A stretch of DNA of 64,000 bases. It comes from Betaproteobacteria bacterium (GTDB lineage Bacteria > Pseudomonadota > Gammaproteobacteria > Burkholderiales > SG8-41). Within the stretch, counting starts at the first letter, position 1. Every line of letters begins with the position of its first letter. This document shows, piece after piece, positions 44,259 through 52,702 of the stretch. A program made the position numbers and the translations under genes. The DNA lies in NCBI GenBank assembly GCA_016192825.1, contig JACPTK010000085.1, positions 1-64,000 of the forward strand, in the 5' to 3' direction. Under the pieces are notes generated by a model, which was given only the letters and a program-made list of their open reading frames with translations, was not told the origin of the DNA and made no database searches.

Positions 44259-45632
44259 TCACTCCGCCGCGGCGTCGCCACGCGCGATGTCCATGAGCGC
44301 CGTGACGTCGGGTAACCGCTCCAGCCGTTCCACCAGATCGAGCATGCGGCCAGCCGCCCGCTCCCCGAGCACGCGCCGCGTGCAGCCGAAGAATTTCTTC
44401 AGCCGCTGGTCGCGCGTCAGCGAATTCCCGGCCGCGCCCAGGAGCTTGTCGACGCGCTTCGAGAGCCGCCGCCCGTCCTTGAGCCAGACGTTGACGACCA
44501 CGTGCATCTTGAGCCGGTCGAGCGGAATCGAATCGTCCATCCGGAGCCGCACTTTCGGCAGCAGCGCCGCCACGTCCGGCGCCGCGAGGCGCTCGTTGGT
44601 GAAGGATTCGATGGTCGCCTCGCCGTCGAGGAGCGCCACCAGGGTCGTGTACTGCAGGCTGAACTTGCCGTCCAGTCCCGAGCGCGGCTGCGGACGGTTG
44701 ACGTAGTCGAAGCGCGGGAAGACGATCTCCACGCAGTCGATCTGCGCCGGCTGAATGCCGTGTTCCTCGCGCAGCCGGATCGCGGCGTCCACCGAGCGGT
44801 GGGTGAAACCGTTGCACGGAAACGCCTTGAACCCGACGCCGGGGTCGACGATCCACAGCGGCTCGCCGAAGCCCTGGGTCAGCAGCTCCGGCTTCGAGCC
44901 GCCCGGCCAGAAGGTGTCGAAGAACCCCTTCGGCCCGAAGACGTCGGCCGAGGCGGTCCACCCCATTTTCGCCAGCACGCCGCATTCAACCCCCATGCGC
45001 GCCGCGTGCCCGGCGTGCGACGACTTGGTCATGGTGCCGTTGTTGATCGAGAGCGTGCACGCGCGCGAGCCGGCGATGCCGAACGCCATCAGCGACTGCC
45101 CGCGGTCGAGGCCGAGCAGGCGGGCCGCGGCCGCCACCGCGCCGAACAGTCCCACGGTGCCGGGCTTGTGAAATCCCCCGCCCTCCTTCAGATTGCTCGC
45201 CGCGAGCCGCACCCGTCCCTGAACCTCGAACGCGGCGACGATGGCCTCGACGACTTTTTCCCCCGGCAGCCGGTGGTGCTCGGCGATCGCGAGTATCGCG
45301 GGCAGCGTGGGCGACGTCGGGTGATTCGGCGGAACGGCGAGGTTCTCGAAATCCAGCGCGTGCGCCATGCAGCCGTTCGCGTACGCCGCGTTCTGCATCG
45401 AGGTCTTGAAGCCGCCCGCGAGCACGGACGCCTGCGGCGCGCCGCCCATCTCGCGCACGTACGCGGCGGAGATCCGCCCGACGCCGAGCGGCTCGGTCCA
45501 GCCCGCCAGCGCGACCCCCAGCCCGTCGAGCGCCACCTGCTTCGACATCTCGACCGCCTCGCGCGGCAACGACCGGTAGTCGATCGCGAGCAGCCTGTCG
45601 ATGAACGCCTCGGTAACGGTTGCAGCGGCCAT
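44259..45632 (-). CDS. MmgE/PrpD-family protein
   Basis: 457 aa. IDYRSLPREAVEMSKQVALD and DGLGVALAGW open the fold. The active-site stretch reads GCMAHALDFENLAVPPNHPT (HA and FEN instead of HG and DD), followed by SPTLPAILAIAEHH. FKAFPCNGFTHRSVDAAIRL marks the lid region. The altered acidic pair suggests chemistry other than 2-methylcitrate dehydration. It is 41 bp downstream of a Bug gene and upstream of the half-PrpD, all probably under the GntR regulator. Confidence 0.88.
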   Translation of the reverse strand: MAAATVTEAFIDRLLAIDYRSLPREAVEMSKQVALDGLGVALAGWTEPLGVGRISAAYVREMGGAPQASVLAGGFKTSMQNAAYANGCMAHALDFENLAVPPNHPTSPTLPAILAIAEHHRLPGEKVVEAIVAAFEVQGRVRLAASNLKEGGGFHKPGTVGLFGAVAAAARLLGLDRGQSLMAFGIAGSRACTLSINNGTMTKSSHAGHAARMGVECGVLAKMGWTASADVFGPKGFFDTFWPGGSKPELLTQGFGEPLWIVDPGVGFKAFPCNGFTHRSVDAAIRLREEHGIQPAQIDCVEIVFPRFDYVNRPQPRSGLDGKFSLQYTTLVALLDGEATIESFTNERLAAPDVAALLPKVRLRMDDSIPLDRLKMHVVVNVWLKDGRRLSKRVDKLLGAAGNSLTRDQRLKKFFGCTRRVLGERAAGRMLDLVERLERLPDVTALMDIARGDAAAE

Positions 45633-45673
45633 GCGGCCTCCCCGTCGTTGCCCGCTCGGATCCGCCAGCGGCG

Positions 45674-46639
45674 CTATTGCGCCTTGATGCCGAGATCCTG
45701 GAACAGCTTGCGCAGCTTCGCCATGTCAGCCTCGAGGAAGTCGGCGAACGCCTTCGGCGTGCTGCCGACGACCTCCAGCCCGGAGTCGAAGAGCCGCTTC
45801 TTCACCGTCGGCTGGTTGAGGACCCGCACGATCTCGTCCTTCAGGCGGTTGACGACCGCCGCCGGCGTTTTCGCCGGCGCCCATACGCCCTGTATCTGCA
45901 GCGCCTCGTAGCCGGGGAGCCCCGCCGACGCGATCGTGGGCAGGCCGGGCACGAGCGGCGAAGGCTCGAGCGAAGACACCGCGAGCGCCCGCAAGCGGCC
46001 GGACTTCATGTGCGGCAGCGCGGAGCCCGCGATCGCGAACATGAGCTGCGCCTCCCCGGTGATCACGCCGTTGAGCGCGGGGCCGGCGCCCTTGTAGGAC
46101 ACGCGCACGATCTTCACGTGCGCCATGATGCCGAACAGCTCCCCGGCGAGGTGCGTGCCCGACCCGATCTGGCCGGAAGCGTAGTTGAGCTCCCCCGGCC
46201 TCGCCTTCGCCAGCGCGATCAGGTCCTTCACGGACTTCACCGGCAGCGACGGGTGCACCACGATCACGTTGGGCGAAGTCGTCGCGAGCGTGACGGTCGC
46301 GAAGTCCGTCAACGGATCGAACGGCGCCTTTCTCAGCAGCGGGCCGGTCCAGAAGGCGTTGCCGGTGACGAGCAGCGTGTGGCCGTCGGGCGCGGACTTG
46401 GCCACGACGTCGCCGTAGACGTTGCCGCCGCCGCCGCGGTTGTCCACGATCACCGGCACGCCGAGCGGCGCGGCGGTCTCCTGCGCGATGAGCCGCGCCA
46501 TGATGTCGTTGGTGCCCCCGACGGGGGAGGTCACGATGCGAATGGGCTTGCTCGGAAACGCCTGGCCGCAGGCCGCGCCCGCGGCAAGGACACTCATGCC
46601 AATCAAGACCGTGCTCACGATCGAACGCGCCAGCTGCAT
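45674..46639 (-). CDS. Bug/TctC-family periplasmic binding protein
   Basis: 321 aa; signal peptide SIVSTVLIGMSVLAAGAACG. Blocks: FPSKPIRIVTSPVGGTNDIM, VDNRGGGGNVYGDVVAKSAP, DGHTLLVTGNAF, FDPLTDFATVTL, YASGQIGSGTHLAGELF, VSYKGAGPALNGVITG and a C-terminal LRKLFQDLGIKAQ. It starts 85 bp after the GntR gene on the same strand and is followed by PrpD; the trio GntR-Bug-PrpD looks like one regulated unit. Confidence 0.9.
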   Translation of the reverse strand: MQLARSIVSTVLIGMSVLAAGAACGQAFPSKPIRIVTSPVGGTNDIMARLIAQETAAPLGVPVIVDNRGGGGNVYGDVVAKSAPDGHTLLVTGNAFWTGPLLRKAPFDPLTDFATVTLATTSPNVIVVHPSLPVKSVKDLIALAKARPGELNYASGQIGSGTHLAGELFGIMAHVKIVRVSYKGAGPALNGVITGEAQLMFAIAGSALPHMKSGRLRALAVSSLEPSPLVPGLPTIASAGLPGYEALQIQGVWAPAKTPAAVVNRLKDEIVRVLNQPTVKKRLFDSGLEVVGSTPKAFADFLEADMAKLRKLFQDLGIKAQ

Positions 46640-46724
46640 AAATCCTCCTCTCGTTTTAAAAAGTTTTCGTTTTCATTGCCCTTTCAAAGCCTGCCGCGCC
46701 CCGGGGGCGGCACCTGCGGACCTT

Positions 46725-47501
46725 TCAATCCAGGCGATTGTGAGTGAACAGGTAGTAATGTTCCAGCCCCTCGAAGCTCCGGCGCCGTATCTCCACGGGA
46801 CGGTCGTCGAAAGTAAAGGCGAGGCGGTCGACCAGCAGGATCGGGTGATTCGGCCGCACGCCTAAGGCTTTCGCGGTGTCCCGGTCGGCCGCGCGCGCAA
46901 GGACGCGTTCCTCCATGCGCAGCACCGTCACCCCGCAGGCTCTCTGGTAAACGGAGTACAGGTTGTCCTGGCTCTGCTCCAGGTCCGCCTTCGTGAGCCT
47001 CGAGAAGAGCGTAAAGGGCAGGATCAGCTCCATCAGGCCCACCGGCTTCCCGTCCGCCTCCAGCACGCTCTCGATGCGGTACACCACGCCGGCTCCGCCG
47101 GCGCCGAGCCGCAGGAGTTGCGCGGTTTCGGGATCCGCCCTCACCTTCCGCATCAGCACCTTCGTTCGGCTGGTCGAGATATTCTCGTGGCGGCTGTTCA
47201 GGATGTTCGAGAAACGAAACTCCTGCGCATGGGAGTCGTGGCGGGCGACGAAGGTGCCCTTGCCCTGGCGCCGGATCAGCACGCCCGCGGCCACCAGGTC
47301 GCCGACACCCGCCCGCACCGTGGGTATCGCCACGCCGAAGCGCTCGGCCAGGAGCGGCTCGGGGGGCAGCTGATCGCCCGGCTTCCATTCGCCCCTCGCC
47401 AGGCACTGCAGTATCGTGCGCCGCACTTCCTTATAGAGCGGCGCGTCGGACACGGCTGCCGCGGATCGCGTGCCGCGAATCGAAGCGATGCTGGTCGCCA
47501 T
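46725..47501 (-). CDS. GntR-family regulator (HutC/UTRA type)
   Basis: 258 aa from MATSIASIRGTRSAAAVSDA. The DNA-binding domain includes PLYKEVRRTILQCLARGEWK, PGDQLPPEPLLAERFGVAIP and LVAAGVLIRRQGKGTFVARH, the GntR hallmark. The C-terminal UTRA-like effector domain (VYRIESVLEADGKPVGLMEL, LYSVYQRACGVTVLRMEERV, LLVDRLAFTFDDRPVEIRRR) binds a small molecule. It is divergent from the isocitrate-lyase-family gene, with a perfect palindrome between them, so it probably represses both directions until an inducer acid binds. Confidence 0.9.
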   Translation of the reverse strand: MATSIASIRGTRSAAAVSDAPLYKEVRRTILQCLARGEWKPGDQLPPEPLLAERFGVAIPTVRAGVGDLVAAGVLIRRQGKGTFVARHDSHAQEFRFSNILNSRHENISTSRTKVLMRKVRADPETAQLLRLGAGGAGVVYRIESVLEADGKPVGLMELILPFTLFSRLTKADLEQSQDNLYSVYQRACGVTVLRMEERVLARAADRDTAKALGVRPNHPILLVDRLAFTFDDRPVEIRRRSFEGLEHYYLFTHNRLD

Positions 47502-47607
47502 CTCCCCCCTGCGGATGCGTTGCGGAGATCCGCCTTGCCGGCGGCATCTCCCGGTCGGGGCCGCGGGCCGCGCATTGACACCGCGCGCCCGAGGCCCGAA
47601 AATCATA

Positions 47608-47619
47608 TCATTATAATGA
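47608..47619. promoter_or_regulatory. Candidate GntR operator
   Basis: TCATTATAATGA is a perfect 12-bp palindrome in the divergent GntR/isocitrate-lyase-family gap, the only AT-rich patch there. It contains TATAAT, so it could also overlap a -10 box. Just beyond it ATGACTAGGATGACTAG is a direct repeat (47616-47632). Confidence 0.55.
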
Positions 47620-47685
47620 CTAGGATGACTAGCTTGGCACGCCCGGGACCCCGGGCGCGCGCCATTTCGGACCAAGGAGCCCCAG

Positions 47686-48684
47686 ATGAAGAAAACCACC
47701 TTGCTGCGCCGCTGGTACGAGGAACGGCAGTTCTTCGTCAGCGCCGGCGTCAACAACGCGCTGGAAGCACGAATCGCGGAGGCGGCCGGCTACCAGGCCG
47801 TCGGCATGTCGGGGGCCGGGACAGCCGCGATGTGCGGCTATCCGGATGCCGGGATCACGACATTGACGGAGGTCGTGAACAACGCCCGTTACATCGTGAA
47901 CTCGGTCTCGGTCCCCGTCATGGTCGACGGCGAGACCGGGTTCGGGAACATCCACAGCGTGCGGCGGGCCGTGCGCGAGATCATTTCCGCGGGAGCGGCT
48001 TCCATGTTCCTGGAGGACCAGGCCGAGCTGCGCCGCTGCGGCTTCATCGCGGGCAAGACCGTGCTCCCGCTCGACGAAGCGGTCGGCAAGTACCGGGCTG
48101 CGGTCGACGTCCGCAACGAGCTCGACCCCGACTTCGTGTTGACCGCCCGTTGCGACGCGCGGGGCGCGGCGGGCGGCTCGCTCGAGGACGCGATCCGGCG
48201 CGGGAAGGCGTACCGCGCGGCGGGGATCGACGTCCTCTACTACGAGGCGTTCCAGACGATGGAGGAAATCCGCACCGCCATCGTCGAGGTCGGGCCGCCG
48301 ATCTACTTCACGTTCGGCGCCATTCCGCTCGAGGAACGCCCCTCCCAGAAGGAGATGGCGGCGATGGGCATCGCCAACGCGCACAACTGGCTGCTGAGGC
48401 CGCTGCGCAACTATCCGGTCGACCGGCTCATGTGGGAAATCCTCCACGACGTGAGGGAGCGCGGCGCGGAGGCCATGGCCCACTGGAACCAATGGGCGGA
48501 ATCGTTTCCGTGGAAGCACGGCGAGCCCCCGCATTTCCACGAGTTCATGGGTTTCGCGGAAATCCGGGAGGTGGAGAAGAAATACCTGCCGGCGGAGGAG
48601 CAGGAGAAGTACGACAAGAGCATTGGGCTCTACACGCCGGGACAGGACCCGACGGTCAAGAAGAAGAACGTCGAATGGCGGTAG
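47686..48684 (+). CDS. Isocitrate lyase/PEP mutase-family enzyme
   Basis: 332 aa. Family blocks: FFVSAGVNNALEARIAEAAG, AAMCGYPDAGITTLTEVV, PVMVDGETGFGNIHSV, ASMFLEDQAELRRCGFIAGK (Glu-Asp of the Mg site and the mobile Cys loop), FVLTARCDARGAAGG and EGEA-type region replaced by DVLYYEAFQTMEEI. Members cleave C-C bonds of 2-methylisocitrate, oxaloacetate or dimethylmalate, or make phosphonates. The fit with PrpD and the ComA-like protein suggests breakdown of a branched C4-C6 acid. It is the first gene of an operon with the ComA-like gene at 48727 (42-bp gap). Confidence 0.88.
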   Translation: MKKTTLLRRWYEERQFFVSAGVNNALEARIAEAAGYQAVGMSGAGTAAMCGYPDAGITTLTEVVNNARYIVNSVSVPVMVDGETGFGNIHSVRRAVREIISAGAASMFLEDQAELRRCGFIAGKTVLPLDEAVGKYRAAVDVRNELDPDFVLTARCDARGAAGGSLEDAIRRGKAYRAAGIDVLYYEAFQTMEEIRTAIVEVGPPIYFTFGAIPLEERPSQKEMAAMGIANAHNWLLRPLRNYPVDRLMWEILHDVRERGAEAMAHWNQWAESFPWKHGEPPHFHEFMGFAEIREVEKKYLPAEEQEKYDKSIGLYTPGQDPTVKKKNVEWR

Positions 48685-48726
48685 CGGCGTTCCGCGACGA
48701 TCATGCAACGAAGGGAGAGACGAAAC

Positions 48727-49554
48727 ATGGCAAGCGAACCGAAAGCGTTTGAATGCATCCGGATGGTGGAGCGGCAGGACAAGCCGCGCACCAGCGGCCT
48801 GACCTACGCCCGCGACCTCGGCATGGGGCTGAAGAGCCTCGAGGCAGTGCTGGAAAGCTCGGCGGAATTCATCGACATCCTCAAGCTCACGAGCTTCGTG
48901 CCGCGCATCCAGTCGAGAAAGTTGATCAGCGACAAGATCAAGCTGTGCCGCAAATACGACGTCGAGGTGGGGCTCGGCGGCGCGCTGCTCGAAATCGCGC
49001 TGCTTCAGGGCCCACGGACGGTGAAGGCGTTCCTCGCCGAGGTGCAGGATCTCGGCATCACGCACCTCGAAGTGTGCCGGCAGGCGGTCATCATGCCGCT
49101 GTCGCACCTGCTCGACCTGATCGGCTTGATCAAGGACATGGGGATCCTTCCCCTGGCCGAGGTCGGGGTGGCCTATGGCATTACCGCGGACGAGGAAGTC
49201 TACGTGGACGACGCAAAGCTCATCGGCACCATGAAGAAGTGCATGGAGGCCGGGGCGTGGAAGGTCCTGCTCGAGTCGGAAGGGCTTACGGAGAGCCGCC
49301 ACAAGAAGGACTACCGCTGGGACGTCGTGTCCAAGGTCGCGAATGCCTTCAGCCTCGACGAAGTGATGTTCGAGGCGGATGACCGGGACGTGTACACCCG
49401 CTACATCACTCAATACGGGCCCGAAGTGAATCTGTTCGTTGACTACACCCGCATCACGCACCTCGAGTGTTCGCGCCGCGGCGGCTGGGGCAAGCACCCC
49501 GTCATCAATCGGGTGGCGACCTTTTACGGATTCGACACGGGCAGGAAGCGGTGA
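48727..49554 (+). CDS. ComA-like (phosphosulfolactate synthase family) protein 4
   Basis: 275 aa from MASEPKAFECIRMVERQDKP, with GGGAGAG upstream. Blocks: KPRTSGLTYARDLGMGLKSL, EFIDILKLTSFVPRIQSRKL, KIKLCRKYDVEVGLGGALLE, LGITHLEVCRQAVIMPLSH, AWKVLLESEGLTESRHKKD and VNLFVDYTRITHLECSRRGG. GGT-E is GGALLE (Glu kept) and EISDG is EVCRQ. It may use the same phosphoenolpyruvate-like chemistry as the adjacent isocitrate-lyase-family enzyme, since both act on three-carbon enol(pyruvate) units in their families; this is inference. Confidence 0.8.
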   Translation: MASEPKAFECIRMVERQDKPRTSGLTYARDLGMGLKSLEAVLESSAEFIDILKLTSFVPRIQSRKLISDKIKLCRKYDVEVGLGGALLEIALLQGPRTVKAFLAEVQDLGITHLEVCRQAVIMPLSHLLDLIGLIKDMGILPLAEVGVAYGITADEEVYVDDAKLIGTMKKCMEAGAWKVLLESEGLTESRHKKDYRWDVVSKVANAFSLDEVMFEADDRDVYTRYITQYGPEVNLFVDYTRITHLECSRRGGWGKHPVINRVATFYGFDTGRKR

Positions 49555-49603
49555 GGAGCCGCAAGCAGCAACCGTCTGGTGTTCCTTCCGCCTTCCGCCG
49601 ACA

Positions 49604-49680
49604 GGCGTAGCCCCGTCGGTCACCTGTCACCGCTTTACGATCACGGTAAACCGGGGACAGACCGCGCTGCCCCGGGTTTG
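49604..49680. repeat. Family B repeat (copy 4) with shared leader
   Basis: CACCGCTTTACGATCACGG and TAAACCGGGGACAGACCG, then CTGCCCCGGGTTTGC. It matches 39695-39745, including the leader CACCGCTTTAC, and also lies after a ComA-like gene. Confidence 0.65.
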
Positions 49681-49887
49681 CTACTGCCCTCGTGTTTTCA
49701 GTACGTGCTTCGCGCGCTTCTCGGCGAGCACGCACACGAACCGCTGCACGCGCGCGCCCTCGCGAAGGCGAAGCAGCTCCCGTTCGTAAACCTCAATGAC
49801 GAGTTCCTCGGAAACCGCGAGGTCCCGCGCGAACTTGCGGAGGCTATTCAGCTGAGCAGCCTGCTCCTGGCGATTTTGATCAAGCAT
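49681..49887 (-). CDS. Small DUF3562-like protein
   Basis: 68 aa from MLDQNRQEQAAQLNSLRKFA; a start 16 codons earlier is possible. The pattern FARDLAVSEELVIEVYEREL ... LREGARVQRFVCVLAEKRAK resembles the DUF3562 group of short helical proteins found in betaproteobacteria, function unknown. No operon partner. Confidence 0.6.
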   Translation of the reverse strand: MLDQNRQEQAAQLNSLRKFARDLAVSEELVIEVYERELLRLREGARVQRFVCVLAEKRAKHVLKTRGQ

Positions 49888-50061
49888 GACAACAGTATGC
49901 ACACCGCCAGGTCGGGGCATCTTGACGCAGGTCAAAACACCGGCGGGGCGGGTCGAAAATGGATCATTAGCTCCTCATTTGCTTCAACTTTCCCGGTGTT
50001 CCACCAGCTGAAAATGCGGCGCGGTTCTTGCCGCAAGCGTGATCAATGTCACGCGCGCTGC

Positions 50062-50113
50062 CGAACCGGGGTCGGACCAACGCAGCGCATTGAAGAAAAC
50101 AACAAAGCCCCGT
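50062..50113. repeat. Dispersed intergenic repeat, family A (copy 6, front half)
   Basis: GAACCGGGGTCGGACCAACG, CATTGAAGAAAAC and AAAGCCCCGTTCA. The palindromic half is missing. Otherwise 49888-50292 shows no gene and is AT-rich, likely the promoter region of the following PrpD. Confidence 0.65.
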
Positions 50114-50292
50114 TCATCATTTACAAATGTCCGTCCGCACATCCGTCGTGGCCGGGGTTTGGCGCAATTCTTTGACGAAAATCGGATTCAACATCGCATA
50201 AAATCACAACACCTTGAAAGCCATAATTAAAGAAAAGCCGGAACCGGGCATCACCTAGTTTGTGCTGGTTCCTTGAAGCTGGAGGTCGAAGG

Positions 50293-51672
50293 ATGAGTCC
50301 AACGTATCTCGAAAAGATGACCGACTTCGTCTCCGGTCTGAAGTTGAACGACGTTCCAGGCGATGTGCGAAACAATACGGGCTTATTTTTGCTGGACGCG
50401 ATCGGCGTGGCTATCGCAAATCGAAAAAAACCCTTTGTCCTTCTACAGGCCAATGCGATCGATCGCACAATAAAAGAGGGCTCATGTACGGTCATAGGCC
50501 ACGCGCAAGCATTCGTCGCGGAGGGCGCTGCGCAGTTGAACAGCACCGCGATCCACGGCAACGATTTCGATGCCACGCACCTGCCGTCCATCATGCACAC
50601 TTCGTCTGTCGTCTTTCCGACCGCCATGGCCGTGGCGGAGGAAGTTGGGGCGACTGGCGCTGAGTTCGTGGCAAGCGCGGTGGCAGGATGTGAGGTGCTA
50701 ATCCGAATGGGTCTTGCCACCCAGGGGGCCATGCATCGACTGGGATTTCAATCGACGGCGCTGTGTGCGCCCGTCGCGCTCGCTCTTGTCGCGGGAAGGC
50801 TCTACAACATGCCGCGAGAACAGATCGTGAGCGCCGCGGGACTCGCGGCGAGCCTCGCAGCGGGCTTGCGCGCGTTCTCCGACGACGGAACGTGGGGCAA
50901 GCGCGTCATCACCGGCTGGGCATGCCGTGCTGCTCTCATGGCCACCTCCCTGGCGAGGGAAGGCTATCCGGGGACACCGGATGCGCTGGAGAAAGAGCCC
51001 TTTGGCCTGTATAAGGCATTCGTGCAGGCAGGGGGTTACGATTTGACGGAACTCACTCGCGGACTGGGCGAGGAATGGGTTTCACGCGAAATCGATCTCA
51101 AGCGCTATCCGTGCAGCCACGGTCATCATGCGTTCCTCGATACCGCGCGTCGCGCAAAGCGGGAATTGAACCTGTGCCCGGAGGATATCGAGTCGGTGAT
51201 GGTTTATGTCAGCACCGAGGCACGTAAGTGGTGGTTCGAGCCCCGCAGCAAGAAATACGACTTGGCGAATGTCTACGGCGCGCGTTTCAGCATGCCGTAC
51301 ACGATCGCTCTCGCCCTGCAGTTCGGCAATCTTTACGACGAACACCTCGATGACCGCAAGGTGCTGCAAAGCCCGGAGCTGCAGAATCTCGTCACGCGAA
51401 TCACGCCTAAAATCGACGACACCCTTTCCAATTCCAATCCCAACCGATTGCCGGGCACGATTGAAATAAGAACCGCAGATGGCCGCACTTGCAAGTTCGT
51501 CGGCGCCGGGCACGTGTCAAGCGGGGAAGCATTCAGAAATGCGGTACTCGATAAGTATTGGCTCAACGTGGCTAATTTGGAACGTGGAGTGTCCGAACAG
51601 GTAATCTCGCTCGCAACCGATATCGAGAAACAGCCGAGTATCGTGCCATTGATGCGGTTGTTGCGAATTTGA
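50293..51672 (+). CDS. MmgE/PrpD-family protein
   Basis: 459 aa from MSPTYLEKMTDFVSGLKLND (GGAGGTCGAAGG before the ATG). The active-site stretch is STAIHGNDFDATHLPSIMHT (HG kept, DD replaced by DA), followed by SSVVFPTAMAVAEEVG. LKRYPCSHGHHAFLDTARRA marks the second half; its His-His differs from other copies. It shares RKWWFEPRSKK with RWWFEPEAEK in the PrpD at 57284, so these two form a subgroup. It converges on a Bug gene (51681). Confidence 0.9.
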   Translation: MSPTYLEKMTDFVSGLKLNDVPGDVRNNTGLFLLDAIGVAIANRKKPFVLLQANAIDRTIKEGSCTVIGHAQAFVAEGAAQLNSTAIHGNDFDATHLPSIMHTSSVVFPTAMAVAEEVGATGAEFVASAVAGCEVLIRMGLATQGAMHRLGFQSTALCAPVALALVAGRLYNMPREQIVSAAGLAASLAAGLRAFSDDGTWGKRVITGWACRAALMATSLAREGYPGTPDALEKEPFGLYKAFVQAGGYDLTELTRGLGEEWVSREIDLKRYPCSHGHHAFLDTARRAKRELNLCPEDIESVMVYVSTEARKWWFEPRSKKYDLANVYGARFSMPYTIALALQFGNLYDEHLDDRKVLQSPELQNLVTRITPKIDDTLSNSNPNRLPGTIEIRTADGRTCKFVGAGHVSSGEAFRNAVLDKYWLNVANLERGVSEQVISLATDIEKQPSIVPLMRLLRI

Positions 51673-51680
51673 TGGAGTGG

Positions 51681-52655
51681 TTACTTTTTCAGTCCCGCGG
51701 TTTCGATCACCTTGCGCCACTTTTGCACCTGAGCTCTTACATAGCGCCCGAATTCATCCGGTGTGCTGGGCGCGGCCGTGACCCCGGTCGCGGCAAAACG
51801 CTTGCGGACACCTGGTGTCGCCAGCGCGTGCGCAATATCCCGGTTCAGCTGCGTAATGATCGAGCGGGGCACTCCCGCAGGGCAGAAAACTCCATACCAG
51901 GTGCTGTATTCGTAGCCCGTGAGTCCTGCTTCAGAAAGAGTGGGCAGGTCTGGCGCTATCGGAGACCGTTCCGATGCGGTGACGCCAAGCGCTTTTATTC
52001 GCCCCGAATTGATGTGCGGCAGGGCGTCGGACATGGTTGATATCAACATCTGCACGTCGCCTGACATCAAAGCCGCGAGAGCCTGCCCGCCTCCTTTGTA
52101 GTGCGCAATTTCCACCTTGGCGCCAGACATGCTGCGAAACAGTTCTGTCGCGAGGTGTGCGGCGCCGCCGCCCGACCCGATGGTAAAGCCGCGTGGTTTG
52201 GCTTTTGCCAACTGAATCAGCTCACCGACGGTCTTAGCCGGCACCATTGGATTTATCACCAGCACATTAGACTGTTTGGCTAGCTGAGATACCGGAGCCA
52301 AATCTCTCAACAGATCGAAACGCAACGGCTGGAACAGCGTTACGTTGGGCGCTATGCCACTGCTATTGAATAGGATGGTGTAGCCGTCCGCTGTGGCCTT
52401 TGCCACGAGGCCAGTACCTAACGTACTGCCCGCTCCGCCGCGGTTTACGATGACGGCAGGCTGCTCCCACAGCTCACTGAGTTCTTTCGCAATGAGCCTG
52501 GTGAGTACATCGGTTCCTCCCCCGGCCGCAAAGGGCACGACGACCTGCACTGGCTTATTGGGATAGGTTCTCGCCTGCGCTTTCGCGTCACTCGCGTAGA
52601 CCAGCGTCATGCTTGTGAGACAAGCAACTGCCGCGGCAGCCATTTTTCTATGCAT
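51681..52655 (-). CDS. Bug/TctC-family periplasmic binding protein
   Basis: 324 aa; signal peptide KMAAAAVACLTSMTLVYASD with AKA-Q cleavage. Blocks: YPNKPVQVVVPFAAGGGTDV, VNRGGAGSTLGTGLVAKATA, DGYTILFNSSGIA, RFDLLRDLAPVSQL, IGSGGGAAHLATELF, AHYKGGGQALAALMSG and WRKVIETAGLKK. Last gene of an acyl-CoA synthetase alpha, enoyl-CoA hydratase, Bug operon (53502, 52703, 51681), so its ligand is likely a carboxylate that is later activated to a CoA thioester. Confidence 0.9.
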   Translation of the reverse strand: MHRKMAAAAVACLTSMTLVYASDAKAQARTYPNKPVQVVVPFAAGGGTDVLTRLIAKELSELWEQPAVIVNRGGAGSTLGTGLVAKATADGYTILFNSSGIAPNVTLFQPLRFDLLRDLAPVSQLAKQSNVLVINPMVPAKTVGELIQLAKAKPRGFTIGSGGGAAHLATELFRSMSGAKVEIAHYKGGGQALAALMSGDVQMLISTMSDALPHINSGRIKALGVTASERSPIAPDLPTLSEAGLTGYEYSTWYGVFCPAGVPRSIITQLNRDIAHALATPGVRKRFAATGVTAAPSTPDEFGRYVRAQVQKWRKVIETAGLKK

Positions 52656-52702
52656 CGTTCCTCCTCGCGTTATAGCATCCCAACATAGCCTTCAGGGCGA
52701 AG

